A stretch of 44,589 nt of DNA from an uncultured Methanosphaera sp. (GTDB taxonomy: Archaea; Methanobacteriota; Methanobacteria; Methanobacteriales; Methanobacteriaceae): assembly GCA_946537725.1 (NCBI GenBank), contig CAMNFZ010000002.1, positions 1-44,589 on the forward strand, given 5' to 3'. The translations under genes and the position numbers were made by a program. This document shows positions 17,096-27,384 of the stretch, in pieces. Below the pieces are notes generated by a model. It saw only the letters and a list, made by a program, of their open reading frames with translations. It was not told the origin of the DNA and ran no database searches. Position 1 is the first letter of the stretch, and each line of letters starts with the position of its first letter.

Positions 17096-20000
17096 ATGGA
17101 TTATTTTAAAATGCTGGAAGAAAAGACTAAAGAATTATATGACATAGCCCGAGAAGCAAGAAAACAAGGAAAAGACTTAGAATTAGAACCAGAAATCCCA
17201 TTAGCAAAGGACTTAGCAGAACGTGTAGAAGGGTTAGTAGGACCAGAAGGTGTTGCAAAAAGAATAAAAAAGTTAGAAGAAACCATGTCAAGAGAAGAAG
17301 TTGCATTTCAAATAGCTAAAGAAATTGCAACAAAAGACGATGTACCTGGCCAAAAAAACAATTATGAAATACAAGAAGAAAATGCCGATAGTGCAATACG
17401 TACTGCTCTTGCAATTCTAACAGAAGGAGTTGTAGCAGCACCATTAGAAGGTATTGCTAAAGTTAAAATTAAAGATAATCCTGATGGAAGTAAATGTTTT
17501 GGTGTTTACTTTGCCGGACCAATTCGTAGTGCAGGAGGTACAGCTGCAGCTTTAGCCGTTCTTATAGGAGATTACATACGTATAGCTCAAGGACATGACA
17601 GATATAAACCTACCGATGACGAAATTGAAAGATATGTGGAAGAGGTGGAACTTTATGAATCAGAAGTTACAAACCTCCAGTACTCACCTACCCCCGAAGA
17701 AGTTAGAAAAGCAGTCCGCAGCATCCCCGTAGAAGTTACAGGAGAACAAACCGATGCTATCGAAGTTCAGAACAGAGATTTACCTCGTGTAGAAACAAAC
17801 CATATACGTGGAGGAGCTCTTCTTGCTATAGCTGAAGGAGTTATTCAAAAATCACGTAAAATTGTTAAATATGCAAATACATTAGGAATAGATGGTTGGA
17901 CTTGGCTAGAATATTTCACTGCACCAAAAGCAGAGAAAAAAGATGAAAAGAAAGACGAAAATAAGGAAAAAACGGCAAAAAAACCAAAGAAAAAAGCAAA
18001 ATATATGGAAGATATTATTGGTGGAAGACCAGTAATGTCATATCCCGGAGCTAAAGGTGGTTTTAGACTAAGATATGGTCGTACACGAGATAGTGGATTA
18101 GCATCTATGGCTATTCATCCTGCTACAATGGAAATTGTGGAATTTCTTGCTATTGGTACTCAAATGAAAATTGAAAAACCAGGTAAAGGTAATTGTGTAG
18201 TTCCATGTGACTCTGTTGAAGGTCCAATTGTTAAACTAAAAAATGGTGATGTTGTACAGGTAAATAATGTTTCACAGGCCATAAAAGTAAGGCGTGATGT
18301 ATCTGAAATATTATTCTTAGGAGATATGCTTGTTGCTTTTGGAGAATATTTAAGGGGAAACATACCTTTAGATGTTTCTGCTTGGTGTGAAGAATGGTGG
18401 GCTCAGGAAATTGAAGCTTCAGAATATTATAAACAAAACAAGGATGATTTCGGAATAGGTTTCAAAGAAGAAATGGAACTGAATGATTTACTTAAACTGG
18501 AAATCAGTGCAAAAAAGGCTTTTGAAATTGCTGAGAAAACAGATACGCCACTTCATCCTAAATATACGTTCTATTACCATGATATATCTAAAGAAGAATT
18601 AAATTCATTGCATGATTATATTTATGGATATATTGAAACTCCGGAGAAAGTGTTTAATGTAGATATTAATAGGATTCCTATTGATTATCATAAACGTATT
18701 TTGGAAGTTATAGGTGTTCCACATCATGTGAATAATAATTCTTTAATTATTTCAAATGATAATTTATATGCTTTGATGAGAACACTTAATAAGCATTTGA
18801 CACATAATGAGGACACTAAAAGTCTTGAGGCTATAAACCAGATATGTGATGTTACTATAAAAGCTAAAGCACCTACTTATATAGGTGGTCGTGTAGGTCG
18901 TCCAGAAAAAACTAAAGAGCGGTTAATGAGGCCTGCACCTCATTCATTATTCCCTATCGGAAATTATGCCGGAAATATTCGTAATATTGTTGAAGCTGCT
19001 AAGAAGGGTACTATTAAGGTTACTCTTGCTAAGTGTAAATGTACTAACCCGTCATGTAAAGTTACTTCATTTAAGTCAATTTGTCCTGTTTGTGGTTCAC
19101 GTACTGAACTGGAATCTTCTGGTGCTAAGAATATTAAGTTAGGCAAGCTATTGAATGATGCTTTTGATAGTGTTAAAGTAAGGCGTCTTGATACTGTTAA
19201 AGGAGTTAAAGGTTTAATTTCTGAAGATAAATATCCTGAACCTTTGGAAAAAGGTATTCTTAGAGCATTACATGATGTTTATACTTATCGTGATGGTACT
19301 ATCAGACATGATTCTACAGATTTACCTTTAACTCATTTTATTCCTAGAGAAGTTGGAGTTAGTGTGGATAAATTATTGGAAATGGGTTATACTGAAGATA
19401 TTTATGGTAAAGAGATTACTGATGAAAATCAGATTATTGAGATTAAGATTCAGGATATTGTTGTTAGTGAAAGTTGTGGGGATTATTTGTTGAAGGTTTC
19501 CCAGTTTATTGATGATTTACTTGTCAAGTATTATAATATGGAACCTTTTTATAATGCTGAAACACGTACTGATTTGATTGGTGAATTAATTGCTGGTCTT
19601 GCTCCTCATACATCTGCAGGTGTTTTAGGACGTATTGTTGGGTACACTAAAGCTTCTGGTTGTTATGCTCATCCTTATTTCCATTCTGCTAAGAGACGTA
19701 ATTGTGATAGTGATGAGGATGCAGTTATGTTGTTATTGGATGCTTTGTTAAACTTTGGAAAAACTTATCTTCCTAGTACTCGTGGTGGTAGTATGGATGC
19801 TCCTTTAGTTTTAAGTATTCGTATTGATCCTGAGGAGATTGATGATGAGTCCCATAATATTGATTGTATGAAGAGAATACCTTTGGAAATTTATCATAAA
19901 ACGGAGGAGGGTGGTGTGAAACCTTCTGATGTTAATGATATGATTGATAATGTTGAAGGTAGGTTGGGTACTGATGCTCAGTATAGTGGTATTATGTATT

Positions 20001-20455
20001 CTCACCCAACTAGTTCGATACATGCCGGACCAAAAATTTGTTTATATAAGACTTTGCAGACAATGACGGAGAAGGTTGAAAGTCAGATTGGTCTTGCTGA
20101 AGTATTAAGGTCAGTTGATCAAAAAGGTGTGGTTGAGGGTGTTATTAACTCTCACTTCTTGCCTGATATGGCAGGTAATATTAGAGCGTTTTCAAGGCAG
20201 AAGGTACGTTGTACTAAGTGTGGTGCTAAGTATAGGCGTATTCCTTTAACGGGACAGTGTACTTGTGGAAACGATTTAATCTTGAGTATTTCAAAAGGTT
20301 CTGTTCTTAAATATTTGGATATTTCGAAGGATTTAGCTCATCGTTATCCTATTAATCCTTATGTTGTAGAGCGTATTGAGATTTTGGAAACTGCTATTAA
20401 TTCTTTATTTGAAAGTGACAAATCTAAACAGAGTTCTTTAGATATTTTCTTTTAA
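17096..20455 (+). CDS. polC: DNA polymerase D large subunit (DP2)
   Basis: DP2 is the catalytic subunit of the archaeal replicative polymerase D and pairs with DP1, which is not in the window. At 1119 aa it is full length and has no intein. The catalytic site lies in RRNCDSDEDAVMLLLD (D871, D873), where most homologues I know read DGDED. Zinc-binding clusters are CKCTNPSCKVTS...CPVCG and CTKCGAKYRR...CTCGN. A Lys/Glu-rich insert sits near residues 282-300. The C-terminus QSSLDIFF (1112-1119) is a textbook PCNA-interacting PIP box. The start has the perfect Shine-Dalgarno AAAGGAGGTT. Codon choice shifts within the gene from A-rich to T/G-rich. Confidence 0.97.
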   Translation: MDYFKMLEEKTKELYDIAREARKQGKDLELEPEIPLAKDLAERVEGLVGPEGVAKRIKKLEETMSREEVAFQIAKEIATKDDVPGQKNNYEIQEENADSAIRTALAILTEGVVAAPLEGIAKVKIKDNPDGSKCFGVYFAGPIRSAGGTAAALAVLIGDYIRIAQGHDRYKPTDDEIERYVEEVELYESEVTNLQYSPTPEEVRKAVRSIPVEVTGEQTDAIEVQNRDLPRVETNHIRGGALLAIAEGVIQKSRKIVKYANTLGIDGWTWLEYFTAPKAEKKDEKKDENKEKTAKKPKKKAKYMEDIIGGRPVMSYPGAKGGFRLRYGRTRDSGLASMAIHPATMEIVEFLAIGTQMKIEKPGKGNCVVPCDSVEGPIVKLKNGDVVQVNNVSQAIKVRRDVSEILFLGDMLVAFGEYLRGNIPLDVSAWCEEWWAQEIEASEYYKQNKDDFGIGFKEEMELNDLLKLEISAKKAFEIAEKTDTPLHPKYTFYYHDISKEELNSLHDYIYGYIETPEKVFNVDINRIPIDYHKRILEVIGVPHHVNNNSLIISNDNLYALMRTLNKHLTHNEDTKSLEAINQICDVTIKAKAPTYIGGRVGRPEKTKERLMRPAPHSLFPIGNYAGNIRNIVEAAKKGTIKVTLAKCKCTNPSCKVTSFKSICPVCGSRTELESSGAKNIKLGKLLNDAFDSVKVRRLDTVKGVKGLISEDKYPEPLEKGILRALHDVYTYRDGTIRHDSTDLPLTHFIPREVGVSVDKLLEMGYTEDIYGKEITDENQIIEIKIQDIVVSESCGDYLLKVSQFIDDLLVKYYNMEPFYNAETRTDLIGELIAGLAPHTSAGVLGRIVGYTKASGCYAHPYFHSAKRRNCDSDEDAVMLLLDALLNFGKTYLPSTRGGSMDAPLVLSIRIDPEEIDDESHNIDCMKRIPLEIYHKTEEGGVKPSDVNDMIDNVEGRLGTDAQYSGIMYSHPTSSIHAGPKICLYKTLQTMTEKVESQIGLAEVLRSVDQKGVVEGVINSHFLPDMAGNIRAFSRQKVRCTKCGAKYRRIPLTGQCTCGNDLILSISKGSVLKYLDISKDLAHRYPINPYVVERIEILETAINSLFESDKSKQSSLDIFF

Positions 20456-20471
20456 ATGAAGTTTTTTATAA

Positions 20472-20488
20472 CCCCCTATTTTTTATTT
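20472..20488 (+). terminator. C-tract plus T-tract terminator after polC
   Basis: Five Cs at 20472-20476 are followed by T-runs at 20479-20484 and 20486-20488, 17 nt after the polC stop. Archaeal RNA polymerase terminates on T-tracts. The leading C-run recurs after the PfkB kinase gene and purP. Confidence 0.45.
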
Positions 20489-20592
20489 CTATTCTATACG
20501 AACTGTTTTATTATTTACGAACTAAAAATGCTAATTATTATATATTAATATAGACCAATAATAGTATAGATAAAAAAAAATATGTGATTATT

Positions 20593-22908
20593 ATGATGAA
20601 AGATCCTGAAACAATCCAAGACACTTACAATTTAAACGAAATCCACGTAATAAAAAACGATGGAATAAAAGAAAAATTCAGCTACGAAAAACTAGTAAAA
20701 TCATGCATAATGATAAACATACCATTAGGTCTAGCAGAAAAAATAGCATACAAAGTATCAAAAGAAGCACACGACAACATAACAACAAAAGAAATAAAAA
20801 CACTCATATACAAATTACTTAAAAAAGAAAACACAAAACTAGCAGACAAATACTACAACAACAACACACTAAGAGTAAGAACAGGAAGAGACACAATAGA
20901 AGCATTTGACAAAACAAAAATAGCCAACACATTAATACAAGAAACACAAACAACACCCAAACTAGCAAACAAAATAGCAAACGAAGTATACAAAGAACTT
21001 AAAAAACTCCAACTAGACTACCTAACCGCACCAATCATAAGAGAAATGGTAAATACAAAACTAACAGAAAACGGTCTTGAATCACTAAGAAGAAAATACA
21101 CACGACTAGGAATGCCAGTATACAACATCACAAGCTTAATAGAAAACGGTAACAAAGACAACGCAAACATGATGCACAACCCAGAAACAATCCACAAATA
21201 CGTAGCAGACGAATCACTTAAACAATACACACTCCTAAACATATTACCACACCATTTAGCAGACGCACATATGAATGGAACAGTACATATCCACGACCTT
21301 GAATTCTTTGCAGGAAGACCAATAAACTGTTTACAACACGATTTAAGACAATTTATAAGATACGGATTAAAAGTAGATGGAACAGGAGACCACACAAGTG
21401 TAGCAGGGTCACCAAATCACATTGAAACACTCATGAACCACTCCGGAGAAATAATGTTAGCAGCACAACAAAACATGAGTGGTGGACAAGCAATGAGCCT
21501 ATGGAATGTATTCGTAGCACCATTTGCAGCAGGATTACCATACGAAAAAATAAAACAATCCGTTGAAATGTTAATCTTTAACCTAAACATGGCATACGCT
21601 GCAAGAGGAGGACAAGTACCATTCACCAGCATAGGATTAGAATTCACAGTACCAGATTTCCTTAAAAATGAACCAGCATACGGTCCTGGAGGAAAAGTAT
21701 GTGGAGTATACGGAGACTATGAAAAAGAAGTAAGACTCTTACAAAGAGCATTTACCGAAGCCCTCATAAAAGGAGACTCCGAAGGAAAACCACACCTATT
21801 CCCTAACACAATATACTACCTAAGAAAAGAATGTTTAACCCCTGAATTCCAAGAAGACATAGATCGCGTACATTACCTGTCAGCAAAATTCGGAACAGCA
21901 TACTTCATCAACATGCTACCAAAATACATGGGAAACATGGCCAACTACATGGGATGTAGAACAAGATTATCCGACAACTGGACAGGAGACTGGGAAAAAG
22001 ACTGTCTTAGAACAGGAAACCTTGCATATGTAACAATGAACTTACCAAGAATAGGATACAATGCAAGAGATGAAAATGAAATATTCGATTACCTAGACGA
22101 CTACATGAACATAGTAGAAGAAGTTCTAATGATAAGAAGAGAAAGAGCACTTAAATGCTTAAATGACTACAAACTCTTACCATTCCTAACCCAAAAAATG
22201 GGAGAAGACCCATACTACCAAGTAGACAACAGTACATTATCCTTCGGTTTTGTAGGATTAAATGAAATGTTATTAGCACAAACAGGAGCAGGACTAGAAG
22301 ATCCAGAATCCAACAGACTAGGTCATAAAATATTAGAACACATCAATGACAGAGCAAACCAACTTAAAAGTGAAACAGGACTCAGATGGGGAGTAATACA
22401 AACACCAGCAGAAAGTACAGCATACCGCTTTGCAACAATGGACAGAGAAAAATTCCCAGACCAAGTAATATGTAACGGAGACAGTAATGCATCATACTAC
22501 ACAAACAGTAGCCATGTACCAGTAGACACTCCAATGAGTTTACCTGAAAAAATAAAAATAGAATCCGATTACCATCCACTAACACAAGGAGGACACATAT
22601 TCCATGCATTTATGGGAGAAAGTTATAGTGATCCAGATAGTCTCATGAGCTTAACAAACAAAATAGCTAGAAAAACAGAAATTGGTTTCTGGGCATACAG
22701 TAGTGCATTAAGCTTTTGTGTAAACTGTAAAACTTTAATGAAAGGATTACAATCCACATGTACACACTGTGGAGAAACTAAAAATGTAGAATGGTACGAC
22801 CGTATAACAGGATACGTGCAACAAGTAGGACATTCTGAAAGTGCATCCGGTGGTTGGAACGCAGGTAAAAAACAAGAATTATTAGACAGAAAAAGATGGG
22901 AACAATAA
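20593..22908 (+). CDS. nrdD: Anaerobic (class III) ribonucleoside-triphosphate reductase
   Basis: NrdD makes deoxynucleotides from NTPs with a glycyl radical. N-terminal residues of about 10-90 form an ATP-cone (VIKNDGIKEKFSYEKL) and residues of about 95-175 look like a second cone (GRDTIEAFDKTKIANTL). The barrel follows, then a four-cysteine zinc site CVNCKTLMKGLQSTCTHCG and the glycyl-radical loop SASGGWNAGKKQELLDRKRW near the end. The activase NrdG is not adjacent. ATG 20593 is chosen because GTGAT at 20584-20588 is a Shine-Dalgarno 4 nt before it. A GTG call at 20584 would translate the Shine-Dalgarno itself, and ATG 20596 is also possible. Codon use is strikingly A/C-rich. Confidence 0.96.
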   Translation: MMKDPETIQDTYNLNEIHVIKNDGIKEKFSYEKLVKSCIMINIPLGLAEKIAYKVSKEAHDNITTKEIKTLIYKLLKKENTKLADKYYNNNTLRVRTGRDTIEAFDKTKIANTLIQETQTTPKLANKIANEVYKELKKLQLDYLTAPIIREMVNTKLTENGLESLRRKYTRLGMPVYNITSLIENGNKDNANMMHNPETIHKYVADESLKQYTLLNILPHHLADAHMNGTVHIHDLEFFAGRPINCLQHDLRQFIRYGLKVDGTGDHTSVAGSPNHIETLMNHSGEIMLAAQQNMSGGQAMSLWNVFVAPFAAGLPYEKIKQSVEMLIFNLNMAYAARGGQVPFTSIGLEFTVPDFLKNEPAYGPGGKVCGVYGDYEKEVRLLQRAFTEALIKGDSEGKPHLFPNTIYYLRKECLTPEFQEDIDRVHYLSAKFGTAYFINMLPKYMGNMANYMGCRTRLSDNWTGDWEKDCLRTGNLAYVTMNLPRIGYNARDENEIFDYLDDYMNIVEEVLMIRRERALKCLNDYKLLPFLTQKMGEDPYYQVDNSTLSFGFVGLNEMLLAQTGAGLEDPESNRLGHKILEHINDRANQLKSETGLRWGVIQTPAESTAYRFATMDREKFPDQVICNGDSNASYYTNSSHVPVDTPMSLPEKIKIESDYHPLTQGGHIFHAFMGESYSDPDSLMSLTNKIARKTEIGFWAYSSALSFCVNCKTLMKGLQSTCTHCGETKNVEWYDRITGYVQQVGHSESASGGWNAGKKQELLDRKRWEQ

Positions 22909-22973
22909 GTTTTAAACCCATCCTACTTTTTTTTTAAAAAAAAAAATGCTTATTTTGAACTATTTCTTAAAAC

Positions 22974-23795
22974 TTAGTTATTATTTAAATATTTTTCATC
23001 GATTGTTACTGCAGTACCATATGCTGCAATTATAATATCCGGTGGCATTTGCTGATTATAATTAGTATAATCCAATTCTATATCAATCACAGCATTTGCA
23101 TTCATTTTAAGTGCTTCCTTTTTAAGATTATGTAAAATATATTCACGTGCTCTTGAATAATCAGTAAGCTTAATAGATTCCCTGTTTTTTAAAGAGGATG
23201 ACATATACTGAAGTTTATCTGCCCTATTTTTATCTTCAAATTCCAACACATCTTCAGCAAATACTAAGCCATGATACTCTTTTATCGGAATATCAGGTTT
23301 TGAATTAAATATCTCTACATTTAATTCTTCAAATTCATATTCATCAAATGATGACGAAAATTGTTTTTTATGAATTCTTGAACCAATAACTCCACCTATT
23401 GAACCAATTGCATACGTAATTAACAAGAATAACCCAATTAATACATAATTAATAAATAAAGGGAAAGCTGCTTGTAACATTAAAAAAAATCCGCCTACTG
23501 TAAATATATTAAATGTTAACGGTTTGGCAGGAAACAACCATCCAATCCCATTTGTTAATAAGAAAATAATTATCGCACTAACAGCATTCGAAGATTTTTC
23601 TCTAGTATAACCAGAAACTAATGTTTCTACAAAACCCGCAATTACTGGTGCAATAAAAATATTTATATTAACACCCATTACTGTTAATTTATATTTTATA
23701 CATAAAAATGTAACAAGCAATCCAACAATCAAACCGGATAATATTGATATTATCAACAGAAACTTGTCATTTTTATAAAAATTAATTATAGACAT
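22974..23795 (-). CDS. Membrane protein with C-terminal YbjQ-like domain
   Basis: The first 140 residues contain four or five hydrophobic segments (FLLIISILSGLIVGLLVTFLCI, an INIFIAPVIAGFVETLVSGYTREK loop, and three more). The C-terminal 100 residues resemble the YbjQ/UPF0145 domain: HGLVFAEDVLEFEDKN, SRAREYILHNLKKEALKMNANAVIDIELDY and a final YGTAVTI. YbjQ domains form homo-oligomers and were once called heavy-metal-binding; their function is unclear. AGGTA precedes the ATG. It is a single gene between two convergent or divergent neighbours. Confidence 0.7.
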   Translation of the reverse strand: MSIINFYKNDKFLLIISILSGLIVGLLVTFLCIKYKLTVMGVNINIFIAPVIAGFVETLVSGYTREKSSNAVSAIIIFLLTNGIGWLFPAKPLTFNIFTVGGFFLMLQAAFPLFINYVLIGLFLLITYAIGSIGGVIGSRIHKKQFSSSFDEYEFEELNVEIFNSKPDIPIKEYHGLVFAEDVLEFEDKNRADKLQYMSSSLKNRESIKLTDYSRAREYILHNLKKEALKMNANAVIDIELDYTNYNQQMPPDIIIAAYGTAVTIDEKYLNNN

Positions 23796-23968
23796 AAAAA
23801 TACCTAATTTTATTTTTTAAGTTTTTTAAATAAAAATTTTTTCTATGAAAAATTGTATAATTATGAAATTACATAAGATAAGTATAGAAGAAAAATCTAA
23901 TAAAAAATTTTTATTTTTTCAAAAAACACTCGAAAATTAAAAAATATACATCATCTAGGAGGATAACT

Positions 23969-24889
23969 ATGAATAACGTGGATTTACTAGTTTTAGGACA
24001 TACAGCATTTGATTATATTATGGAAGTAAAAGAATTTTCAAAGATTAACACATCAGCAATTGTTGAGAAAATGGAAAGGTTACATGGTGGCGCTGCAGGT
24101 AATGTTGCAGTAGTTGCTAGTAAACTTGGTTTAGATGTTGGATTAATTTCATGTATTGGAAAAGATTTTAAGGATAGTGAATATGAAAATGAAATGATTG
24201 AAGAAGGTATTGACATATCCGACATGATAATTTCTGAAGATGCTAATACTCCTACAGCATTCGTTTTAACCAATCCAAAGGATGAACAAATGTTTTACTT
24301 CTATTGGGGTGCTGCTAAAGAATATCAAACAACTGATATACCTAAAAAAGCAATTGACAATGCGCGCGCTGTTCATTTAGCTACAGGTGATCCAGAATTT
24401 AATATTAAAGCAGGAAAATATGCTTTTGAATCAAACAAATTAGTTTCATTTGATCCAGGACAAGATTTACATTTATATTCCACAAAAAATTTAGAAGAAA
24501 TGATTAAGAATTGCAATATCTTATTTGGAAATGAACACGAAATTGAACATATATGCGATTTATTAGAAAAAAGTGTTGAAGAATTATTAGAAGAAAATGT
24601 CAATATGGTTATCCAAACATTAGGAGATAAGGGCAGTGTAATTTATGCTAAAGGAGAAGATCCTATTAACATAGAGGTTGTTCCGACAAAAGCTGTGGAT
24701 CCTACTGGTGCTGGTGATTCATATAGAGCTGCATTTTTAAGTTTATATTTAAGAGATAATGATTTAAAAACATGCGGTAGATTTGCAAGTACTGTGTCTT
24801 CATATATTGTTGAAACTCAAGGAACTCAAACTAATATACCTACACCGGACCAAGCATTTGCAAAAATGAATGATCACTGGACAGAATAA
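23969..24889 (+). CDS. PfkB-family carbohydrate/nucleoside kinase
   Basis: This 306-aa ribokinase-fold kinase has the N-terminal signature LHGGAAGNVAVVASKLG and the C-terminal DPTGAGDSYRAAF, whose Asp is the catalytic base. The overall sequence resembles the archaeal nucleoside kinase group (MJ0406-like), so phosphorylation of nucleosides or ribose derivatives is likely. Sugar kinases of the same fold cannot be excluded. The start follows AGGAGG and is firm. It is monocistronic, ending at a C8/T-run terminator. Confidence 0.9.
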   Translation: MNNVDLLVLGHTAFDYIMEVKEFSKINTSAIVEKMERLHGGAAGNVAVVASKLGLDVGLISCIGKDFKDSEYENEMIEEGIDISDMIISEDANTPTAFVLTNPKDEQMFYFYWGAAKEYQTTDIPKKAIDNARAVHLATGDPEFNIKAGKYAFESNKLVSFDPGQDLHLYSTKNLEEMIKNCNILFGNEHEIEHICDLLEKSVEELLEENVNMVIQTLGDKGSVIYAKGEDPINIEVVPTKAVDPTGAGDSYRAAFLSLYLRDNDLKTCGRFASTVSSYIVETQGTQTNIPTPDQAFAKMNDHWTE

Positions 24890-24911
24890 TTAATATCAAT
24901 TACTTTTTCAT

Positions 24912-24937
24912 CCCCCCCCATTTTTTACTATTTTTTT
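24912..24937 (+). terminator. C8 plus T-tract terminator after the PfkB kinase gene
   Basis: Eight consecutive Cs (24912-24919) are followed by T6 and, four bases later, T7. A C8 run is extreme in this AT-rich intergenic DNA. No stem-loop is seen. Confidence 0.45.
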
Positions 24938-25091
24938 AATAATGCTATAATTAAGAATTATTGAATAAATGACCATTTTCTTAATTTAATTTGAAAAGAC
25001 AAGTAAAATTTAATTTACAAACTATTTGAATAATAAATTAACCTTTAATTTTAAAATAAAACTAGAATAATCTTTAAATAGTCATATAACA

Positions 25092-25100
25092 TTATATATA
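25092..25100 (+). promoter_or_regulatory. TATA box of the first thiC
   Basis: TTATATATA lies 53 nt before the thiC start codon, with AACA just upstream as a weak BRE. Transcription would begin near 25125, giving a leader of about 30 nt. That is too short for a TPP riboswitch, and no thi-box sequence was seen in the whole 263-bp gap. Confidence 0.5.
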
Positions 25101-25152
25101 CTTAGTTTATTGTAAATGCAATAACTTAAAAAAAATAAGGTAGGTATATAAA

Positions 25153-26454
25153 ATGACCCAAATGACAGAAGCAATTAAAGGAAATATTACTGAATCAATG
25201 AAACAAGTTGCAGCTGATGAAAAATTAGACCCAGAGTATATTAGAAAAATGGTTGCAAAAGGATACATTGCAATACCAGACAACAATCAAAGAGAAACAG
25301 TAGCAGTAGGTATAGGTAAAAATTTAAGAACAAAAGTAAATGCAACAATAGGAACTTCTACAGACATACATAATTTAGATGAAGAATTAGAAAAAGCTAA
25401 AGTTGCTGAAGAAGCAGGATGCGACACCTTAATGGAATTAAGTATTGGAGGAGACCTTGATCATATTAGAAGAAGCGTCTTAAAAAATACAAAAAAACCA
25501 GTTGGAAGTGTACCAATATACCAAACAGCTGTTGAAGCTATAGAAAATGATGGTGCCGCAATAAACATGGACCCTGATGATATGATTAAAAACATTGAAA
25601 AACAGGCAAAAGATGGTATCGATTTTATGGCAATCCATTGTTCAGTAAATAGAGAAACACTGAAAAGATTAAAAAGACAAGGAAGAAAAGGTGGACTTGT
25701 AAGCAGAGGAGGATCATTTATATCTTCATGGATGGTACATAATGATTCTGAAAATCCTCTATACGAAAATTATGACCAAATATTAGACATTGCAGAAGAA
25801 TATGATGTTTGTTTAAGTATGGCTAATGCGATGAGAGCAGGAGCATTAACAGATTCCACAGATCGTGCACAAATACAAGAACTAATAGTTTTAGGTGAAC
25901 TTGTTGACAGAGCAAGAGAAAGAGGAGTACAAACCATAGTAGAAGGACCAGGACACATACCAATTAATGAAATAGAAACTAACATAAATATTCAGAAGAA
26001 AATGTGTAACAATGCACCATTTTACATGCTCGGACCTATTGTAACAGATATTGCCCCAGCATATGACCATATAGTTTCAGCCATAGGTGCAGCACAATGT
26101 GCAAGATATGGTGCTGACTTTATTTGTTATGTAACTCCAGCAGAACATCTTGCTTTACCTGATAAAAATGATGTGAGAGAAGGAGTAATAGCAACCAGAA
26201 TAGGAGCTCATGCAGGAGATCTTGCCATAGATATGGAAAGATTTGGAGAAGAAGATATGAAAATGGCAGATGCTCGAAAACAATTAAATTGGACACAACA
26301 GTATGAACATGCCATGTGGCCAGCAGATGCTAAAGCAATAAGAGATAAAAGACCACCAGAAGCTGATGATACTTGTACAATGTGTGGTAATTATTGTGCT
26401 ATAAAAATAGTAAATCAATGGTTAGATAAAGCAGAAAAAACTGCATTTGATTAA
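25153..26454 (+). CDS. thiC: Phosphomethylpyrimidine synthase ThiC (copy 1)
   Basis: ThiC is a radical SAM enzyme that turns aminoimidazole ribotide into HMP-phosphate, the thiamine pyrimidine. The 433-aa protein is the short archaeal form without the bacterial N-terminal domain. Visible signatures are [68 protein letters not shown] and [11 protein letters not shown]. The cluster motif near the C-terminus is CTMCGNYC, that is CX2CX3C, one residue tighter than the bacterial CX2CX4C. A paralogue lies at 41856-43136. Start is supported by AAGGTAGG. Confidence 0.95.
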   Translation: MTQMTEAIKGNITESMKQVAADEKLDPEYIRKMVAKGYIAIPDNNQRETVAVGIGKNLRTKVNATIGTSTDIHNLDEELEKAKVAEEAGCDTLMELSIGGDLDHIRRSVLKNTKKPVGSVPIYQTAVEAIENDGAAINMDPDDMIKNIEKQAKDGIDFMAIHCSVNRETLKRLKRQGRKGGLVSRGGSFISSWMVHNDSENPLYENYDQILDIAEEYDVCLSMANAMRAGALTDSTDRAQIQELIVLGELVDRARERGVQTIVEGPGHIPINEIETNINIQKKMCNNAPFYMLGPIVTDIAPAYDHIVSAIGAAQCARYGADFICYVTPAEHLALPDKNDVREGVIATRIGAHAGDLAIDMERFGEEDMKMADARKQLNWTQQYEHAMWPADAKAIRDKRPPEADDTCTMCGNYCAIKIVNQWLDKAEKTAFD

Positions 26455-26465
26455 ATATAGAATAT

Positions 26466-26493
26466 GAATAGGAAAACCCTATTCCTTTTTTTT
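26466..26493 (+). terminator. Stem-loop terminator between convergent thiC and trkA
   Basis: GAATAGG and CCTATTC form a perfect 7-bp stem with a 5-nt loop (26466-26484), followed by T8 from 26486. It sits 12 nt after the thiC stop. An A-run follows, so the minus strand also has a T-tract for trkA, and the element may work in both directions. Confidence 0.6.
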
Positions 26494-26508
26494 AAAAAAA
26501 AAATAGTT

Positions 26509-27162
26509 TTATGGAGCAAAGAACTTTGTAACTTCCTGAATATAATTTGATTTTGTAATTACTGAAATCTTCTGATTCTCTTTAAAAACTGTGTCACGTT
26601 GAGGAATAACCAATTCGTTATTATCATAAACAGCACAAACAATATAATTTTCTGTAGGACTGTAATCCAGAACTTTTTGTCCAAATAGTTTTTTATTTTC
26701 TAATTTTAATTCCAATAGTTCTGTTGAACCCCTACCAAGTACTATCAAATCAGCAATTTTTGGTCGGGTAATAATTCGTTCTAAGTATCTTGCAACAGCA
26801 GCCTCTGGGCTAACTATAACGTCAATTCCCACATTTTTAAATGCCTTTTCATGTTCCAAGTCATTAAGTCTTACTATTGTTTTTTTAATATTTTCATAAC
26901 TTTGACTTAATACAGCAGCCAATAAGTTAACTTTGTCATCACCAGTAACTGCTACAAATACATCTGCATCAGAGATATCTGCATCTTCCAATACTTGTAC
27001 ACTTGTTGCATCACCATTAATTACCATCGCTTTTGTATGTTCAGCTACCTCTTCAGATATTGTTGAATCATCTTCTATAATTGTGACACTTATTTCTTCA
27101 CGTATTAATGAATCCGCCAAATTTAATCCAACTCTACCTGCACCTACTATTATTACATACAT
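26509..27162 (-). CDS. TrkA-type potassium channel/transport regulatory protein
   Basis: This 217-aa protein has an RCK_N (Rossmann) domain with GAGRVG at residues 7-12 and IIEDD at the nucleotide-binding acid, then an RCK_C domain (about 135-217, ELLELKLENKKLFGQKVLDY...VIPQRDTVFKENQKISVI). RCK proteins gate K+ transporters in response to NAD(H) or nucleotides. No TrkH or channel gene is next to it. ATG 27162 is preferred: GTGAA at 27171-27167 serves as Shine-Dalgarno, while an in-frame GTG call at 27171 would start inside it. It is convergent with thiC. Confidence 0.88.
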   Translation of the reverse strand: MYVIIVGAGRVGLNLADSLIREEISVTIIEDDSTISEEVAEHTKAMVINGDATSVQVLEDADISDADVFVAVTGDDKVNLLAAVLSQSYENIKKTIVRLNDLEHEKAFKNVGIDVIVSPEAAVARYLERIITRPKIADLIVLGRGSTELLELKLENKKLFGQKVLDYSPTENYIVCAVYDNNELVIPQRDTVFKENQKISVITKSNYIQEVTKFFAP

Positions 27163-27384
27163 GTTATTCACGTTACTACTTTTTTATAATTATATATTAT
27201 TTTTCTATATTAAAAAAAGTGACTATTAGGTTAAAAATATAAACCATAAATTACATAGATATATTATTAATAATTTTTCAATAAAAATTAGAGAAAAAAT
27301 ATTTTTTAATTATTAATTTATTTTAATACTACAATTTAATTTTATTTACATTATATTGAATTTAGAAAAAATATTGTGATATAT

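Noticed and set aside
24890-25152. Possible TPP riboswitch before thiC
   Set aside because: No thi-box sequence or paired arms were found, and the likely TATA box leaves only about 30 nt of leader.
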